Assembly: GCF_047948215.1 (NCBI RefSeq)
Contig: NC_134461.1
Span: 85,060,245 to 85,124,244, forward strand
Direction: 5' to 3'
Length of the DNA: 64,000 bases
Source of the DNA: Lycorma delicatula
Taxonomy: Eukaryota > Arthropoda > Insecta > Hemiptera > Fulgoridae
This document shows, piece by piece, positions 1 to 12,300 of this stretch (its first letter is position 1; the number at the start of each line of letters is the position of its first letter). The notes under the pieces are model-generated. The model saw only the letters and a program-made list of their open reading frames with translations. It searched no databases and had not been told where the DNA came from. Position numbers and translations under genes: made by a program.

Positions 1-554
1 ATAAATTGATGATTAATAAACAGTCAATTACAAAATTATAAACAATTCAAATACATTAACAAGTTGTTCAGTTCACTTTTACCTTATTTCATTTCTGCTA
101 ATGGAAATTATGAATGAATCTTGCTCTTTTTGATAACAAACTTAACATAACGTAATGCTCCTGCCATTTTTTTATTCAGTAGAACTGATAAGTCCTCTTC
201 ATCTTTGGTATAATGTGATGTCCTCTTCCAGTAATTGATAGAAAAGCTCTGAAGGTGTGTAATATCTTTAAAATATTTTCCAGTTGAACCCATATTTGAT
301 TATCCCTCAATGATTTCTTGAATGAAGAACCAGGACCCTGCAGTTGATAAAAGTGTATTCAATATTTTCATGTATTTTGACTTCAATGACTTTGCCTAAC
401 CACCACTTGCCATCGTATATGCAGCAAATATAATTTTTACATTTTGGCTTTGATAAACCTATAAAACAATCAGAAACACTAATGTCCTTGTGTACCAATA
501 CTAACGTAAATGTTTTTGATTCAGAGGTCGCCTGGACTTTCAGAATACATTTCT

Positions 555-849
555 CTCTTTTTTCCTTTTTAGCCTCCGGTAACTACCGTTTAGATAATTA
601 TTCAGAGGATGAATGAGGATGATATGTATGAGTGTAAATGAAGTGTAGTCTTGTACATTCTCAGTTCGACCATTCCTGAGATGTGTGGTTAATTGAAACC
701 CAACCACCAAAGAACACTAGTATCCATGATCTAGTATTCAAATCCGTGTAAAAATAACTGGCTTTACTAGGACTTGAACGCTGTAACTCTTGACTTTCCA
801 AATCAGCTGATTTGGGAAGACGCGTTAACCACTAGACCAACCCGATGGG
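555..849 (-). mobile_element. tRNA-derived SINE, family A, full length
   Basis: Read on the minus strand it begins CCCATCGGGTTGGTCTAGTG (A-box-like), then the AAATCAGCTGATTT palindrome, a B-box-like GTTCAAGTCC, a middle body, and a tail CGGTAGTTACCGGAGGCTAA followed by an A/G-rich end. It is flanked by a perfect 16-bp target-site duplication (TTCAGAATACATTTCT at 539-554 and 850-865), so retrotransposition into the pseudogene is certain. Confidence 0.9.
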
Positions 850-1712
850 TTCAGAATACATTTCTAACCTGTTGTAACATAACTGTGAAAAGTTCTTGTT
901 TCTGGACTGTTGTGATTACCTGATAACAAGAACTAAGGTGATCTTCAATATCTTGAACATCTTTATTAGAGCAAAAAATAAATGTTATACTTTTAAAATT
1001 GTCTTTGCAATGATTGTACTTTTCAGAAGGTGTAACAATTTGATTGTTGACTGCCCTTTGAAGGCTTGCTTTAGTCACAGTCCTTTTTACAGTTCCACCA
1101 ATACCATCACATGGTATTTCCTTTTCTGTGGTATGAGGCAAAACATGCCATTCAGCTGCAATTTCAAAATCTTCTTGATTTTAGCACAAATTTATGAAAT
1201 TTTTTTTGTTTTTATACTGGGCTTAGGAGCCATCAGAAAAATAAAAAAGTAGTTTTAATTTGTAGCAGTATTTTTACTTTATTTATAACTTGTTTTTGTA
1301 AGCAGAAGAATGATGTAGTATTGTACTTCAAGTACTCACTAATCACACAGTAGCTTTGGCTTTACAATTTTCCTTCTTTTTTAAAATATATGAGAAATGG
1401 ATGTGCTGTGGCATAAGTTTTTGACCAGTGATATGACTGGACTTCATCCTGTATCACAAAAGGAAAATTTTGAGAGAAGTCTCCTATTACAATACATCCT
1501 CTCCAGCAAGGTTTCCTTTTTAATTTTGAGGAAATAAGCTAGCTTGTTTCTTTGCAACAAAATGATGCCTTTTTAGGTTATTTAAAATTTCAGTAAACTT
1601 TTTTAAGTGCTCTTGAAATGAAAGAATTTGAGTAGTTAGTTCACAATGGTCAACAGAAACTCACTGTTTAAATATAATTTCAGAATCAAAATCATCCCAA
1701 CTCTCTTGCAGT

Positions 1713-1786
1713 AATCTCTGCACTTCATTAGTGCCTGGACATTTTTCACAATCTCTGCACTTCATTAGTGCCTGGACATTTTTCAC
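1713..1786. repeat. 37-bp perfect tandem duplication
   Basis: Two identical 37-bp units, 1713-1749 and 1750-1786, each beginning AATCTCTGCACTTC. The duplication lies in the coding relic of the DGIGGTVKR family and adds a frameshift (37 is not a multiple of 3). Confidence 0.9.
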
Positions 1787-2770
1787 ACTATGACAGCATG
1801 GACGTTTCATTTTCTATATCACATACCATGGTTGCAAGAAGAATTTTATAATCAAATTTCATTTTTAGAGCAGATAACATGAGTTTTATGTTTGGTGGGT
1901 GACACTCATACAAGAAAAGTGGAAAGTGAGTACCTGACCCACCAGCCAGAACTGATTAGTTCTTAAATCAGGAAATTCTGAAAAACCAATTTTAAAATTA
2001 TATTTTTCTTTTAAGTTACATAAGATAAGCAAGCCTTTTCTGAATATTAATTTTCTTCCTGTCAGCTTACAGAGACACAATCTTTCTTGCCTGGCATCAT
2101 TTGGATGTGCTCATCTTTCTGGTAAAAATTTTGGACACATTTTATAACATTTTCATCACTTACGTGACTGGGTTTCTTTTTGCCAATCTGTGACAAAATT
2201 CCTCTTGATTTGGGTCAAATTGTTTGGGTTGACGGGCTAAGTACTGACTAAACTCATTTTGAATTCTTTGAATGCTCCAGCTGCTTGGTAATAAAAATAT
2301 TAATTTTTTCCTGGGTTGATGTAACTGTTTTCATATTCCCAACTTAAATCAGCATAATTTTGTGGTAATAAACTGGTTTCTTCTGTAGAAATATTTTAAT
2401 CAAAGGAATCATTTAATTTACTGGTAACTGACTCAGCTATTTTTGTAACTTTATTTTTTAAAATTGGTTCCTTTTTGTTGCTCGATAATTTTTGAACCTT
2501 TACAGGGGAAATGCCAAGTGCTGAACAAGACGTTTTCACTGACTCAACTGTAACACATTTAGACTCAAATATATCTTGACATTCCAGTTTTCTTTCTGTA
2601 TCATCTTATGGTTTTTGTATTTTGTTTAAGCATTTCATACACATTGCTTTACCTAGAATTAATTTTAAATTTGGATTGCTTGTTGAAAGTGTCAAAGATA
2701 TTTCTCAAAAATATTTCTTAACCGGTTTAGTGTGACAGCTAAATGGATCAGAGCAACTTGCAAAAAGCAA

Positions 2771-3246
2771 GGTGGGTAGTTATCATACACCAAATATCAA
2801 AATCAAAAATAGTGATGCAATAAAATGTTTGAAAATTTCTTGAATTAAAATGGAATTCCCCAACATCATTTACTTGTGAATAAATATATATATATATATA
2901 TATACTCACACACACATGCACCAATTAGTATTGCTGTTATTAAATTATCACCTAATTATTATAAAGCTAAATTATTTTAGTAATTTCAAACAGCCTTTCA
3001 ATACAAAATACAAATAAAGAGCTATGCTAAATGACTATTGAAATAAATTTAATAAAATATGCTAACAAAATTTAATTACAAAAACTTGTCAAAATCTAAA
3101 ACAAGTTAGCCATTTCAATTGTGTATAGTTTTTCAATGCTTTTTTTCTGTATAAGTTTTTACTAATTTAGTTTTCTCTGTTTATTTTTAATTTATTATAT
3201 AGATTAATAATATTTTTTTATTATAGTATGCCTGGTAGTAATTACA
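2771..3246. other. Sequence upstream of the Girdin start codon
   Basis: AT-rich, with a (TA)n microsatellite at about 2882-2904 followed by a short CA run. It should hold the proximal 5' UTR and possibly the promoter or the 3' end of an upstream intron. I see no clear TATA box plus initiator arrangement that stands out from the AT-rich background. Confidence 0.4.
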
Positions 3247-3300
3247 ATGGCAACTCCAGCAGAAATAGAAGACTTTCTACAAGGGCCACTTGTTACTTGG
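3247..3300 (+). CDS. Girdin: Girdin coding exon 1 (residues 1-18)
   Basis: Starts MATPAEIEDFLQGPLVTW and ends at a strong GTAAGT donor in phase 0. The PLVTW segment matches the start of the HOOK-type domain in Girdin proteins. The start context acaATGG is favourable. A possible acceptor (TTTTTTTATTATAG) ends at 3226, so a 5' UTR exon may lie upstream, or transcription may start nearby; the sequence does not settle this. Another ATG at 3228 is out of frame. Confidence 0.88.
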
Positions 3301-6300
3301 GTAAGTTCAGTATTGGAATTTAATAACATAACTAAAATTATTGAATTACCTTTCCTTTTTTGTTTTCATTACTTTTTTAGTGCCAAATTTTATGGAAAAA
3401 TTTGTTTTTATTTGACATTGGCTTAGTTTGTATAGTTTCAAAAAAAAGAATATACAGTACCTTTCATAAATTAAAGGACACCCTAGAAAAACTTTTATGT
3501 GAGTTTGCCCTATAACTTATGGACTACATATTAATTTTATAAATCTGTAGGAAAGAGGTTTAAAAAATACGCCTTTTGGTGATTACTGTAAGCTTCTAAC
3601 TGAGATGCTTCAAATTTTACAGGGAAATTTCTATTTTATAAATAACCTAAAATTAGTTTTTTTTATAAATAGATAATTCTTTCTTGAAAAGTATTTAACT
3701 TAGGCTAATAAGTGTGATATCATCTTAAAACTGTTTTTGTGTAGTTTTTTACTGAGTAATTAGAAAAAACTCAAAAAATTATTTTTTTGAGCTGTAAGGG
3801 CTTAAGTGATTTTTAATTTTTTATCAATTTTAGTTGACAGATTTCTCAAGCAGGATATTTTTTAAAGAACACGCAAATCATTTTTAAAGTGTCAGGCATA
3901 CCAACTGTTAGAAATGTTAAGTTGGCACTATTATCAGCTGATTCCCACCAAAACTGTAATGAAATAGGTCATTTTATTTCAGGTTAGTGTAGTGATAATT
4001 TATTTCATTCGGAAAGAAAAGTGTTAGTGTAAAAGTTAAATGGCATGTGATCAGTCTCTGGAAAACAATTAAAACATACAGAGACACAGCAGAGCAATCA
4101 AAAATATCAAAAACATGTGTACAGCAAGTTGTTAAAAAAATATCTGATCGAGAAACTGTTGCTGATCTTTCTTGATCAGGTCGACCAAGAAAAACTTCAA
4201 CGAGTCACGACAGAGTTATCATAAAGGTATCAAAACTAAGTTGGTCTGTAAGTTTGCTTGATATAGCAACAGAAGTAGCAGAACATTATAGTGTTCAGAT
4301 TAGTATTGCCACACTTTCCAGACATTTAAAAGAAGCTGGAATAGAATCACATTTAGCATTACCAAAGCCCCTTAGGCACTGATCATAAATCTAAACATCA
4401 ATTTTGTGTAGAAAGGAAGAACTGGTTGAAAGAAGCTTGGTGAAGGGTTGTATTTTCCAATGAAAGCAGATTCCAGCTGTATTCAAACCGAAAAATTAGG
4501 GTCAGGTGAACAAAAACTGAAAAGTTTCTACCAGCCTGCAACATTCCTGCTGTACAACAAGGTTGAGATGCTGTCTTGGTATGGGGGTTGCATATTGTCA
4601 GAAGGTCCTGGACACATTAGAATCATAGGTGGGACAATGAACAGCATAGCCAATGGAATAGCAAAGGAATAGCAATGAACACCATAGCAAAGGCAATGGA
4701 AGAATTCATGCTTCTTAGTGTTCATAATAACCTGTTGGGTGACAATTTCATCTTCCAGCAGAACACAACGCACCTTGTCATAAATAATGAACTTCCAAGG
4801 CATGGTTTGATGCAAAAGATGTGGACATTTTGGACTGGCCAGCTCGCAATCCTGACTTAAATTCAATTGAAAATTTATGGAATTGGTTGGCACTGCAGCA
4901 GGCTAAAAGAAAACCAATAAATAAGGCTGAATTATGGCTTCAAGTTGCAAGTCTGTGGCAACAGGTTATGAAAGATCAATGCTTGAAGTTGATTGACTCA
5001 ATGCCTGACAGAGTAGCAGTGTGCCTAAATTTATATGGAGGTTATTCACAATAATAAATGTTTCAAATATGATGAAGCATTATCTGTGTAATTTTTTATT
5101 GACTTTTTACTTATGTGAAATAAAATTTTTGCACAGAAATACTGATTTTTCATTATTTTTTTAACTTTTCCTTAATCTTAGATATTATAATTTATTTGCT
5201 TTTCTTATCATAATACCAACATCCATGGCAGAGTGGTAGTGTTGTTGCCTTTCACCAGAAAGTTCTGAATTCAAACCCCAGATAGTTATGGGATTTTTTC
5301 ACACATTACAAAGATTTACTTACAGAAAAGGAACATGGTAACTGTGATAGGGTGTAAACTAATAAATAAATCATAAGTAATTACAGGGTAAAATTATAAT
5401 TTTCCTTGTTTATTCTAGCAGAATATATGTTTATGCTGCAAATCTTTTGTTTCATAATTAGATAAGTTTATTAGCCAAATTAAGAAATAATTAATTGAGA
5501 AGAGTGTTTCATATTCATACTGTTCCCACAAAACTCATTCCCATACAAGAAATAAACTGTTGGTTGACTTTGATGTAATGTGGTTAGAAAAACAGTTAAT
5601 TAGTTTTGTATACAAAAATAACAGTTCTATCCAGACTATATAAAATAATTGATTGTGAAGGGTGTCTTGAACTGTGTAAACCACTCTTGTTTTATAATTT
5701 TTATTTTTAGAATTATAAATGTTGCATTTATTTATTTATTTTGTTTTTTATTAGATTACGCTTTCTAAGCATTTCAGTATGACATACACTATATTATTTA
5801 TTATTAGTTTTATTTTTCATGATAGTTGCAAAATGATTGATTTATGTGTATGAGTAATTGCAAATAACTGCAAGCAAATTAATAATCATGTGTAACTAAC
5901 TTGAAATTTTCCCTAGCTAACTTAGATATTAATGTTTTTTCATGTTCTACTTATAGAATAATAGTTATTTGTCTTTTTTTCTAATAGTGAAATAATGCGT
6001 TAATTTACCAGAGAAGCTTTTGAAGCTTGTTTGTGGAAATGGAATTTTGTAGCTTATGAAAAATGCCATGTCTGACCAGGATTTGAACCTAGGACCCTCA
6101 GATGAAAGGCCAAGGCTGTACCACTCCATCACTGAGATTGGCAATTATAAAAAAAATAAATAATTTACATACATCACAAATACTCATACACCACACATTC
6201 AACCACTTCCAATAAAAACGTTCACATATATCCCTCATTTTATTTTTTCTCCATTGCCAGCCAGCTATGGACCACAAAAAAGACAACCAAATTATTTCTT

Positions 6301-9300
6301 CTATTTTCTTTAATGTTTTTCCAGTATTCTCTCATATGTTCATACTGTACTTTTTCTTTTCTTTTGACCATTTATTCTGTTTAGATGGTCTTTGGGGTTT
6401 TTCTTCCTGGAAATCTTTAAATTCTTTTATTTTCTTTTTGAAATTCTTTATGTCAAATATATTAAGTCTTGTTTAATATCTATTTCTTTTAAATCTTTTT
6501 CTAGTTTGTCCTCCCCAACCTTTTTCTTTTGTCAGTTTTCCTATTTTCAAAAAAGGTTTATGCATTTTTTTGTTCATCTTTTTAATTAAAATAAAACTGT
6601 TCTAATCTAGTGGATAAATTTTAATAAATATTTCATATATGTTAATATGCAGATTAAAATGTGCAGTTGAAATATTGTATAAACTAGCAGAGTACAAGTT
6701 TAGAAAATTTTAAATTATATCCTCGATTTAACGTCAGTTAATTTTTTTTCAGGAAAATTGATAAAATATTATTTTATTATTATATTTTTAATATTATATT
6801 GTTATATAATAGTAATTTTATATAATAATATTATTCATATATTTATTTGTTTATTCACAAAAAATAAATGTACTGGATCAAAATTTACATATTATTTTTA
6901 CTTATGCCCATACAAAGAATCATATAACATTTTTTAAGATTGACATATTAAAAATTCGCTAACTTGTAGAAAATACTTCAGTGCATGAATTAGATGCCAG
7001 GTTTTGTTAAACACGGGTACTTTTAAAATAAATAAAATGGAAATAATTTTCCTATTCTTGTTTTCACAATAATTATTACCAGGTTCCAATTTAACTGCTT
7101 TGCTATCTGCTCATCCTTTTTAATTTTACCTAAATGCATCTGTAACTTATTTAGTGAACATGTTATCCGGTAATTAATGTTTTCAGAGGGACTTTTAATT
7201 AATAGATTATTTTAATGAATTACAATTGAGATTTTCTCAGTGCTTCTGGTTTATTTTGTTCTTATTGCAATATATATATTTATCTTCTCTATTTTATTTT
7301 GTTTCCTGTTCTTTTGAAATATGCTATTTTTTTGTTTGAAATTAATTTTTTTTGTCCTTGAAGATTTAGGATCCGTTTAACATTCATATAATTTATTTTG
7401 CTGTTGTGTGTCTTTCAGATTATAGGAATGAATAAATATTAATAATTTTTATTATGAATAACCACTCTTAAATTATTGAAATAACAAAAAACAGTTGATC
7501 ACATTTCTTTTTCTTAGAACAAAATCATATTTGGGTTAGCAAATAAACTGGTAGGTTAGATTAGTTACCTACCCCACCGGGTTGTCTAGTGGTGAACTTG
7601 CCATCACAAATCAGCTGATTTCAAAGTTCTAAAGTGTAAATCTTAGTTAAGGCAGTTACTTTTATACGAACTGGAATACTAGATTGTGGATACTGGTGTT
7701 CTTTGTTGGTTGGGTTTCAGTTAACCACATATCTCAAGAATGGTCAAAAGGAGACTGTGCAAGATTACACTAAATTCACATTCATACATTTCCTCCTCAT
7801 TAATCCTGTGAATTAATACGGGATATCTCTTATGGTGGTTCCAGAGGCTAAACAGAAAAAGAAAGGATACTTTGCCTGGTTGGGAATCAAACTCGGAACC
7901 TCTGGATGAAAGGCCAAGATGCTACCACTCTGCTACAGAGATCAGCATTTAAGAATTTTAGTTGTTTGAAATATTTATTTTATGTATTTAAAATATTTAA
8001 GAATATTGTTTGTTTATTTCTTGAGAGTTTCAATTTATTTTAGGAAAATATTTAGTTTTATTGTTTAATTACAAAGTTTTATTGTTGTTTGAATAAATAA
8101 AAAGATTGTTATAATAATATAATTGGTCAGTATGCTGAACATAAAAGAAAAACTATTTCAGCTCTCTGTAAAAGTAGATGTTTTAAAAACATTCTATGGT
8201 AGGTTCATAAATAATTTATAACGGGATGGAGAAAGCACTGCACAGTGCAGAAAGTTAAGATTGTATTAAAACCATTTGGAATCTCAGCTATCTGTTAAAA
8301 AGGAGTACAATCACTAACATAAAAATACAACACAGTACAATCATTGTATTTATTTTACAATCTTTTCACTGTTTATGTTTGTGTAGTAATTGTATTCCTC
8401 TTAACAGATAGCTGGAATTATCAATAATTTTAATAGGAATTCTTTTCTTCACAATTTTTTCCCCTTCAGTTGTTGAAATTATGCTCATTTGTACACCACA
8501 AGTATGTTTTTAAAATAGATTTTTCAGTGCAAAAAATTGTATATTGTATCTTCGTAAAAAATCAAAAACAATTTTTTTTTTAAATGGCTTCCTCAAGAAA
8601 ATTTATAAAAAATAGTGATATTAATTAATAGATCTTCAAGTGAATTGAAACTGTGAGGAAAAGAACAGGGTATATGGAATAAAATTCAGACTTTTATGTC
8701 AAGTTGTTTGTAAAGTGTAACTAAAAACAAGCTTTTTGTGATAAATACTACAATAGGACTTATGTAAAATAGGACTTTTAATAATGATGATAATGATGTA
8801 GTCGCCTTCACAGCCCCCTTCTGTTCAGGGTTGATGTTATACCCACAGACTGTTGCTGATAAGAGTAGTTTACCTTTCTTGTCCAGGATCAGAACAAACA
8901 AATGAAGTAACTCATTATTGTACTGAATTAAATTATAGTAAAAATATTTAACGTACATAATATTTCTGTCAAATTAAATTATAAATAATGGTAACCACTA
9001 AAATAAAATGGTAAAGTAAGTTTTATTTTGTACTGTAGTTAATACATGAGGTCTTTCAATTGTACTCTCATTTCAGGTTTTTATTTAAGATGCTCTTAAA
9101 AAAAAATATTGCATACGTTTTTGAATAAATGTAATGTGAGATAATTAATAATTGTATCTAATTGTCTTAATTTGAGAATAATTATGTTAAAATATTAAAA
9201 TTAATTTTAAAAGTCAGTATTCTGATTAATAAAACAGTTTTAAAAGAAAGCACATTAAGTGAGGTAAGCAATCAAAGCTTACTTAACATTCTGTTTTAAT

Positions 9301-12300
9301 AGTTGGTATTATTATTAGTAGTAGTAATAGTAGTTGAATTAGATTAATCATATTATTTAAATGAAGTTTTATTGAAATTTTGTAGTTAAATTGTTTATTT
9401 ATTATTATCATTTTATAGCTTTGTTCGTGCCTTGATAGTCCAGATGGCATTACAGACTATGACGACTTGGCTGATGGAGTTATGATATACAGTGTACTTT
9501 TATTAATGTAAGTGTTTTTATTTATATTGGTTTTTGGGAAATCTTGACTTTGAATTAGTAGATTCATTCCTTGGGCTGTATATATATTTTTTAACAAACA
9601 TCATTTAATTTTTTAATTGTCTACTTTGTATCCTGATGTGAAATAGAAATGTGATGAAGAAGTTTATTAACATAAACCTTGTCAGAATGAAATAGATAAC
9701 TTTAACAGTTTTTATTTTATGTTATTTAGATGCAGTCCATTTTTATTTATTTAAAATATCTAGGTTGTGTTTGTAAGTTGTTTTTATAATAGTCAGCAAA
9801 TGCTGATGATGTGTTTAAGTGTTTACTTTGCATTTATTGTAATTTGAAGATATGTATTTTTTAAATGTAGAGTGTTATGGTAGGTTAGTTTATAAATTTA
9901 TATGATGTGTGTTCTTTTCAAGTTTTTTTTTCTTTCTGTTAATTTTTCATATCTAGTTTTATATAATTTTTAAGCTGTCTTTTTCCTCATAATTTTGTAT
10001 TTTATTATTAATTACCTATTATTGTGATATAATTAGTGAGCTATTGGAACATGGAATTATAAACATTTTTTTTCCTTGGTAACATTCAGTATCATTAGAC
10101 TTTTTTTATTTGACTGTAAGAGGTGAACAGTGTGCCTTTAAAGCATTCTAATAAATGTTGTGTAATGTGTCTGTTACTGACTTTAAATTAATGTGTTTAT
10201 GAAGTTTAATTTGTGATATATTTTGTCTTTAAATAAGTTAAGTTGTTCATATTGTCTGCTATGAAACGCTGGGTGGTGTATATGGTTGTGTAACAACAGT
10301 GGCAATATTTTATTTATGGATGTGTATTATGTGTTGTGAAATAGGAATACATATAAAAAGGCTTTTTGCGTAATGAATACAGTGGAATAATAGTTTATAA
10401 ATAGGAAATATGCTTTGTAAAACTTCTGTTAAATTTACTTTGGTTTTTATAGAGATCCAGAGCCTTTGCATCATGGAGTCGTTCCTAGCTTGGGTAACCC
10501 AGCTGTACGTGTACGTAATATGGATTGCATTATTAAAAACATCAAAACATTGTATGAGGTTAGTAGATAGTATTAAGTAATTTAAATAGTTGTAGGTTTA
10601 AATCTCACAATCTTTATATTTCTTCTTTCTTTTACTACTCTAAATGATTACTATTTTGTTACTAAGAATGGTTTGATATTGGTGATTAATCCTTTTTTTA
10701 TTAATGAAATAAGCTTGTTTTCAAAAAAAATTCTCAAAGTAAGTGGAGTACTCCACTTACTTTTCAGATGTTGTGACTTATTTCTCATATTCTTCCTAGT
10801 TAGGTGATTTAAAAAAAAAATAATGTAATAGTCTAAATAAGCCAAAAATTTTCAATTTTGTTAAAATCAAATGCATATCCACTACTTAGAAAGAGAGATT
10901 TAGTTATGAAACTTTGTTTTTAGAATTTTTAATTTTTAAAAATGTTTATAGAATTTTTAAAAATAATTTTTAAATTGTAATAGTTATTAATATATTGTGT
11001 ATAACCTGGAAGAATACAATTCATTTGTTTGTAAAAGTATTAACTTTAAAATTATCTACACATTTAAAATGTTTAAATAAAAAAAATCTTTAGAAATGTC
11101 TACTTTTGAAAAACTAAGTTTTATGCTTTTTTGTGGGCTTAAAATGGTTTATGTATTTTCAAAATGGAATTCAAATTAGTGTATTTGAAATAGATAGAAA
11201 TCTAAATAATTAAATAGATAATAAATTTTGTAATATTATATTCAAACTCTTAGTAATGTTTAAATTCTAGTCCTAGTCATCTAAAAATTAACATATTGAT
11301 GATATAAATCTTTGTATTTAAAATGTATATTTAATTTTATAAGTAACGTTTCAGAATTTTTTAAATTTATGTAGTAATGAAACAAGAGAGTAGGATATAA
11401 AAAATCTGGTGTAAACACTACATGAGTTCCTTGTACACCCATTAAATTACATATACACATTTTTTTTTAATGAAAAGTAGATAAAATATTATTTCATTAA
11501 TAACTTCTGATATTTTTTTCATTTTTTGTTACTGAATTAGTATTCATCGTTAACTTTTTTTTTACAATGAAAGGTTAATAATTATTAGTAAATCAATATA
11601 TTTAAATTAAAAAAAAGGAAATGAAATTCCTGATTGCAGTCCTCATGAGATGGTTGCTCATTTTACTACCAATTCGGGATCAAAAAAATCGTAATGTTAC
11701 ACAAATTCATCATTGTGACCTAATATAAATGGAGATAGAATCGTATACAAGGGTAAATTAAATATAAACTGGAATTTTTGTTTTATAATTTATTGAAAGA
11801 TGATTAAAATACATACAATATTTTTCTACATACTTTCCTTTTTTGGAAACACTTTATTCCCAGCAGATAGATTGCTTTTTGATCCCATGGTCATAAAATG
11901 AAGGTGGCGTGGTGTCAACCAATTGCACTCATGAACGCTTCAATAGCAGCATGGTCTTCAAATTTCTGTCCTCCAAGTGCTTCTTTTAGTGGCCCAAACA
12001 AATGGTAATCAAAGGCTGGTAAGTCCGAACTGTATGGAGGATGCTCCAGTGTGCACAAAAAAAGGGAGAAAATTTTGGGTGCAATTTTTTCTTGAGATAT
12101 GCAAGTTTTGCTTCGTCTAAAAGTTGGCAGTAGTACGCAGAATTCACTGTACAATTTCCATGGAGAAAATCAACATGCTAAACTTCTTTGAAATCAAATA
12201 ATACTGTGACCAGAACCTTTCCACCTGACAGTCGAGTTTTGGCTTTAATGGGTACAGTTTCTCACTTTTTTGCCATAGCCTGTTTTGATTCTGGGATGTA

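Larger units (their letters stand above)
120..2770 (-). pseudogene. Decayed copy of an uncharacterised multicopy arthropod protein (DGIGGTVKR family)
   Basis: Reading the minus strand from 2770 down, homologous pieces appear in order but in shifting frames with stops: a Cys/His N-terminus (CSDPFSCHTKPVKK, KAMCMKCLNK), then GILSQIGKKKPSHVSDENV and MMPGKKDCVSVS, then LLILCNLKEKYNFKIGFSEF, CEKCPGTNEVQ and NLKRHHFVAKKQASLF, then FSDGS-AQYKNKKNFINLC, EIPCDGIGGTVKRTVTKASL, and a C-terminal CIYDGKWWLGKVIEV. I recognise this architecture from a repeated, unnamed arthropod protein family; its function is unknown to me, and its copy number suggests a mobile origin. The copy is broken by many stops, a 37-bp tandem duplication (1713-1786) and a SINE at 555-849. 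It ends about 480 bp upstream of the Girdin start codon. Confidence 0.75.
3301..9418. other. Intron 1 (6.1 kb), remainder
   Basis: Outside the Tc1 relic, the four SINE pieces and the foldback element, intron 1 is AT-rich single-copy-looking sequence. I see no conserved coding exon or RNA gene in 5346-6034, 6143-7571, 7951-8284 or 8415-9418. Confidence 0.6.

Noticed and set aside
113..126. Transmembrane segment in the product (residue numbers 113-126 of Girdin)
   Set aside because: The seven-Leu run is the conserved amphipathic/hydrophobic helix of the HOOK-type domain and is too short and too conserved in soluble homologues to be a membrane span.
2882..2904. TATA box or promoter element
   Set aside because: It is a TA microsatellite in AT-rich DNA, with no initiator or downstream element that would mark a promoter.
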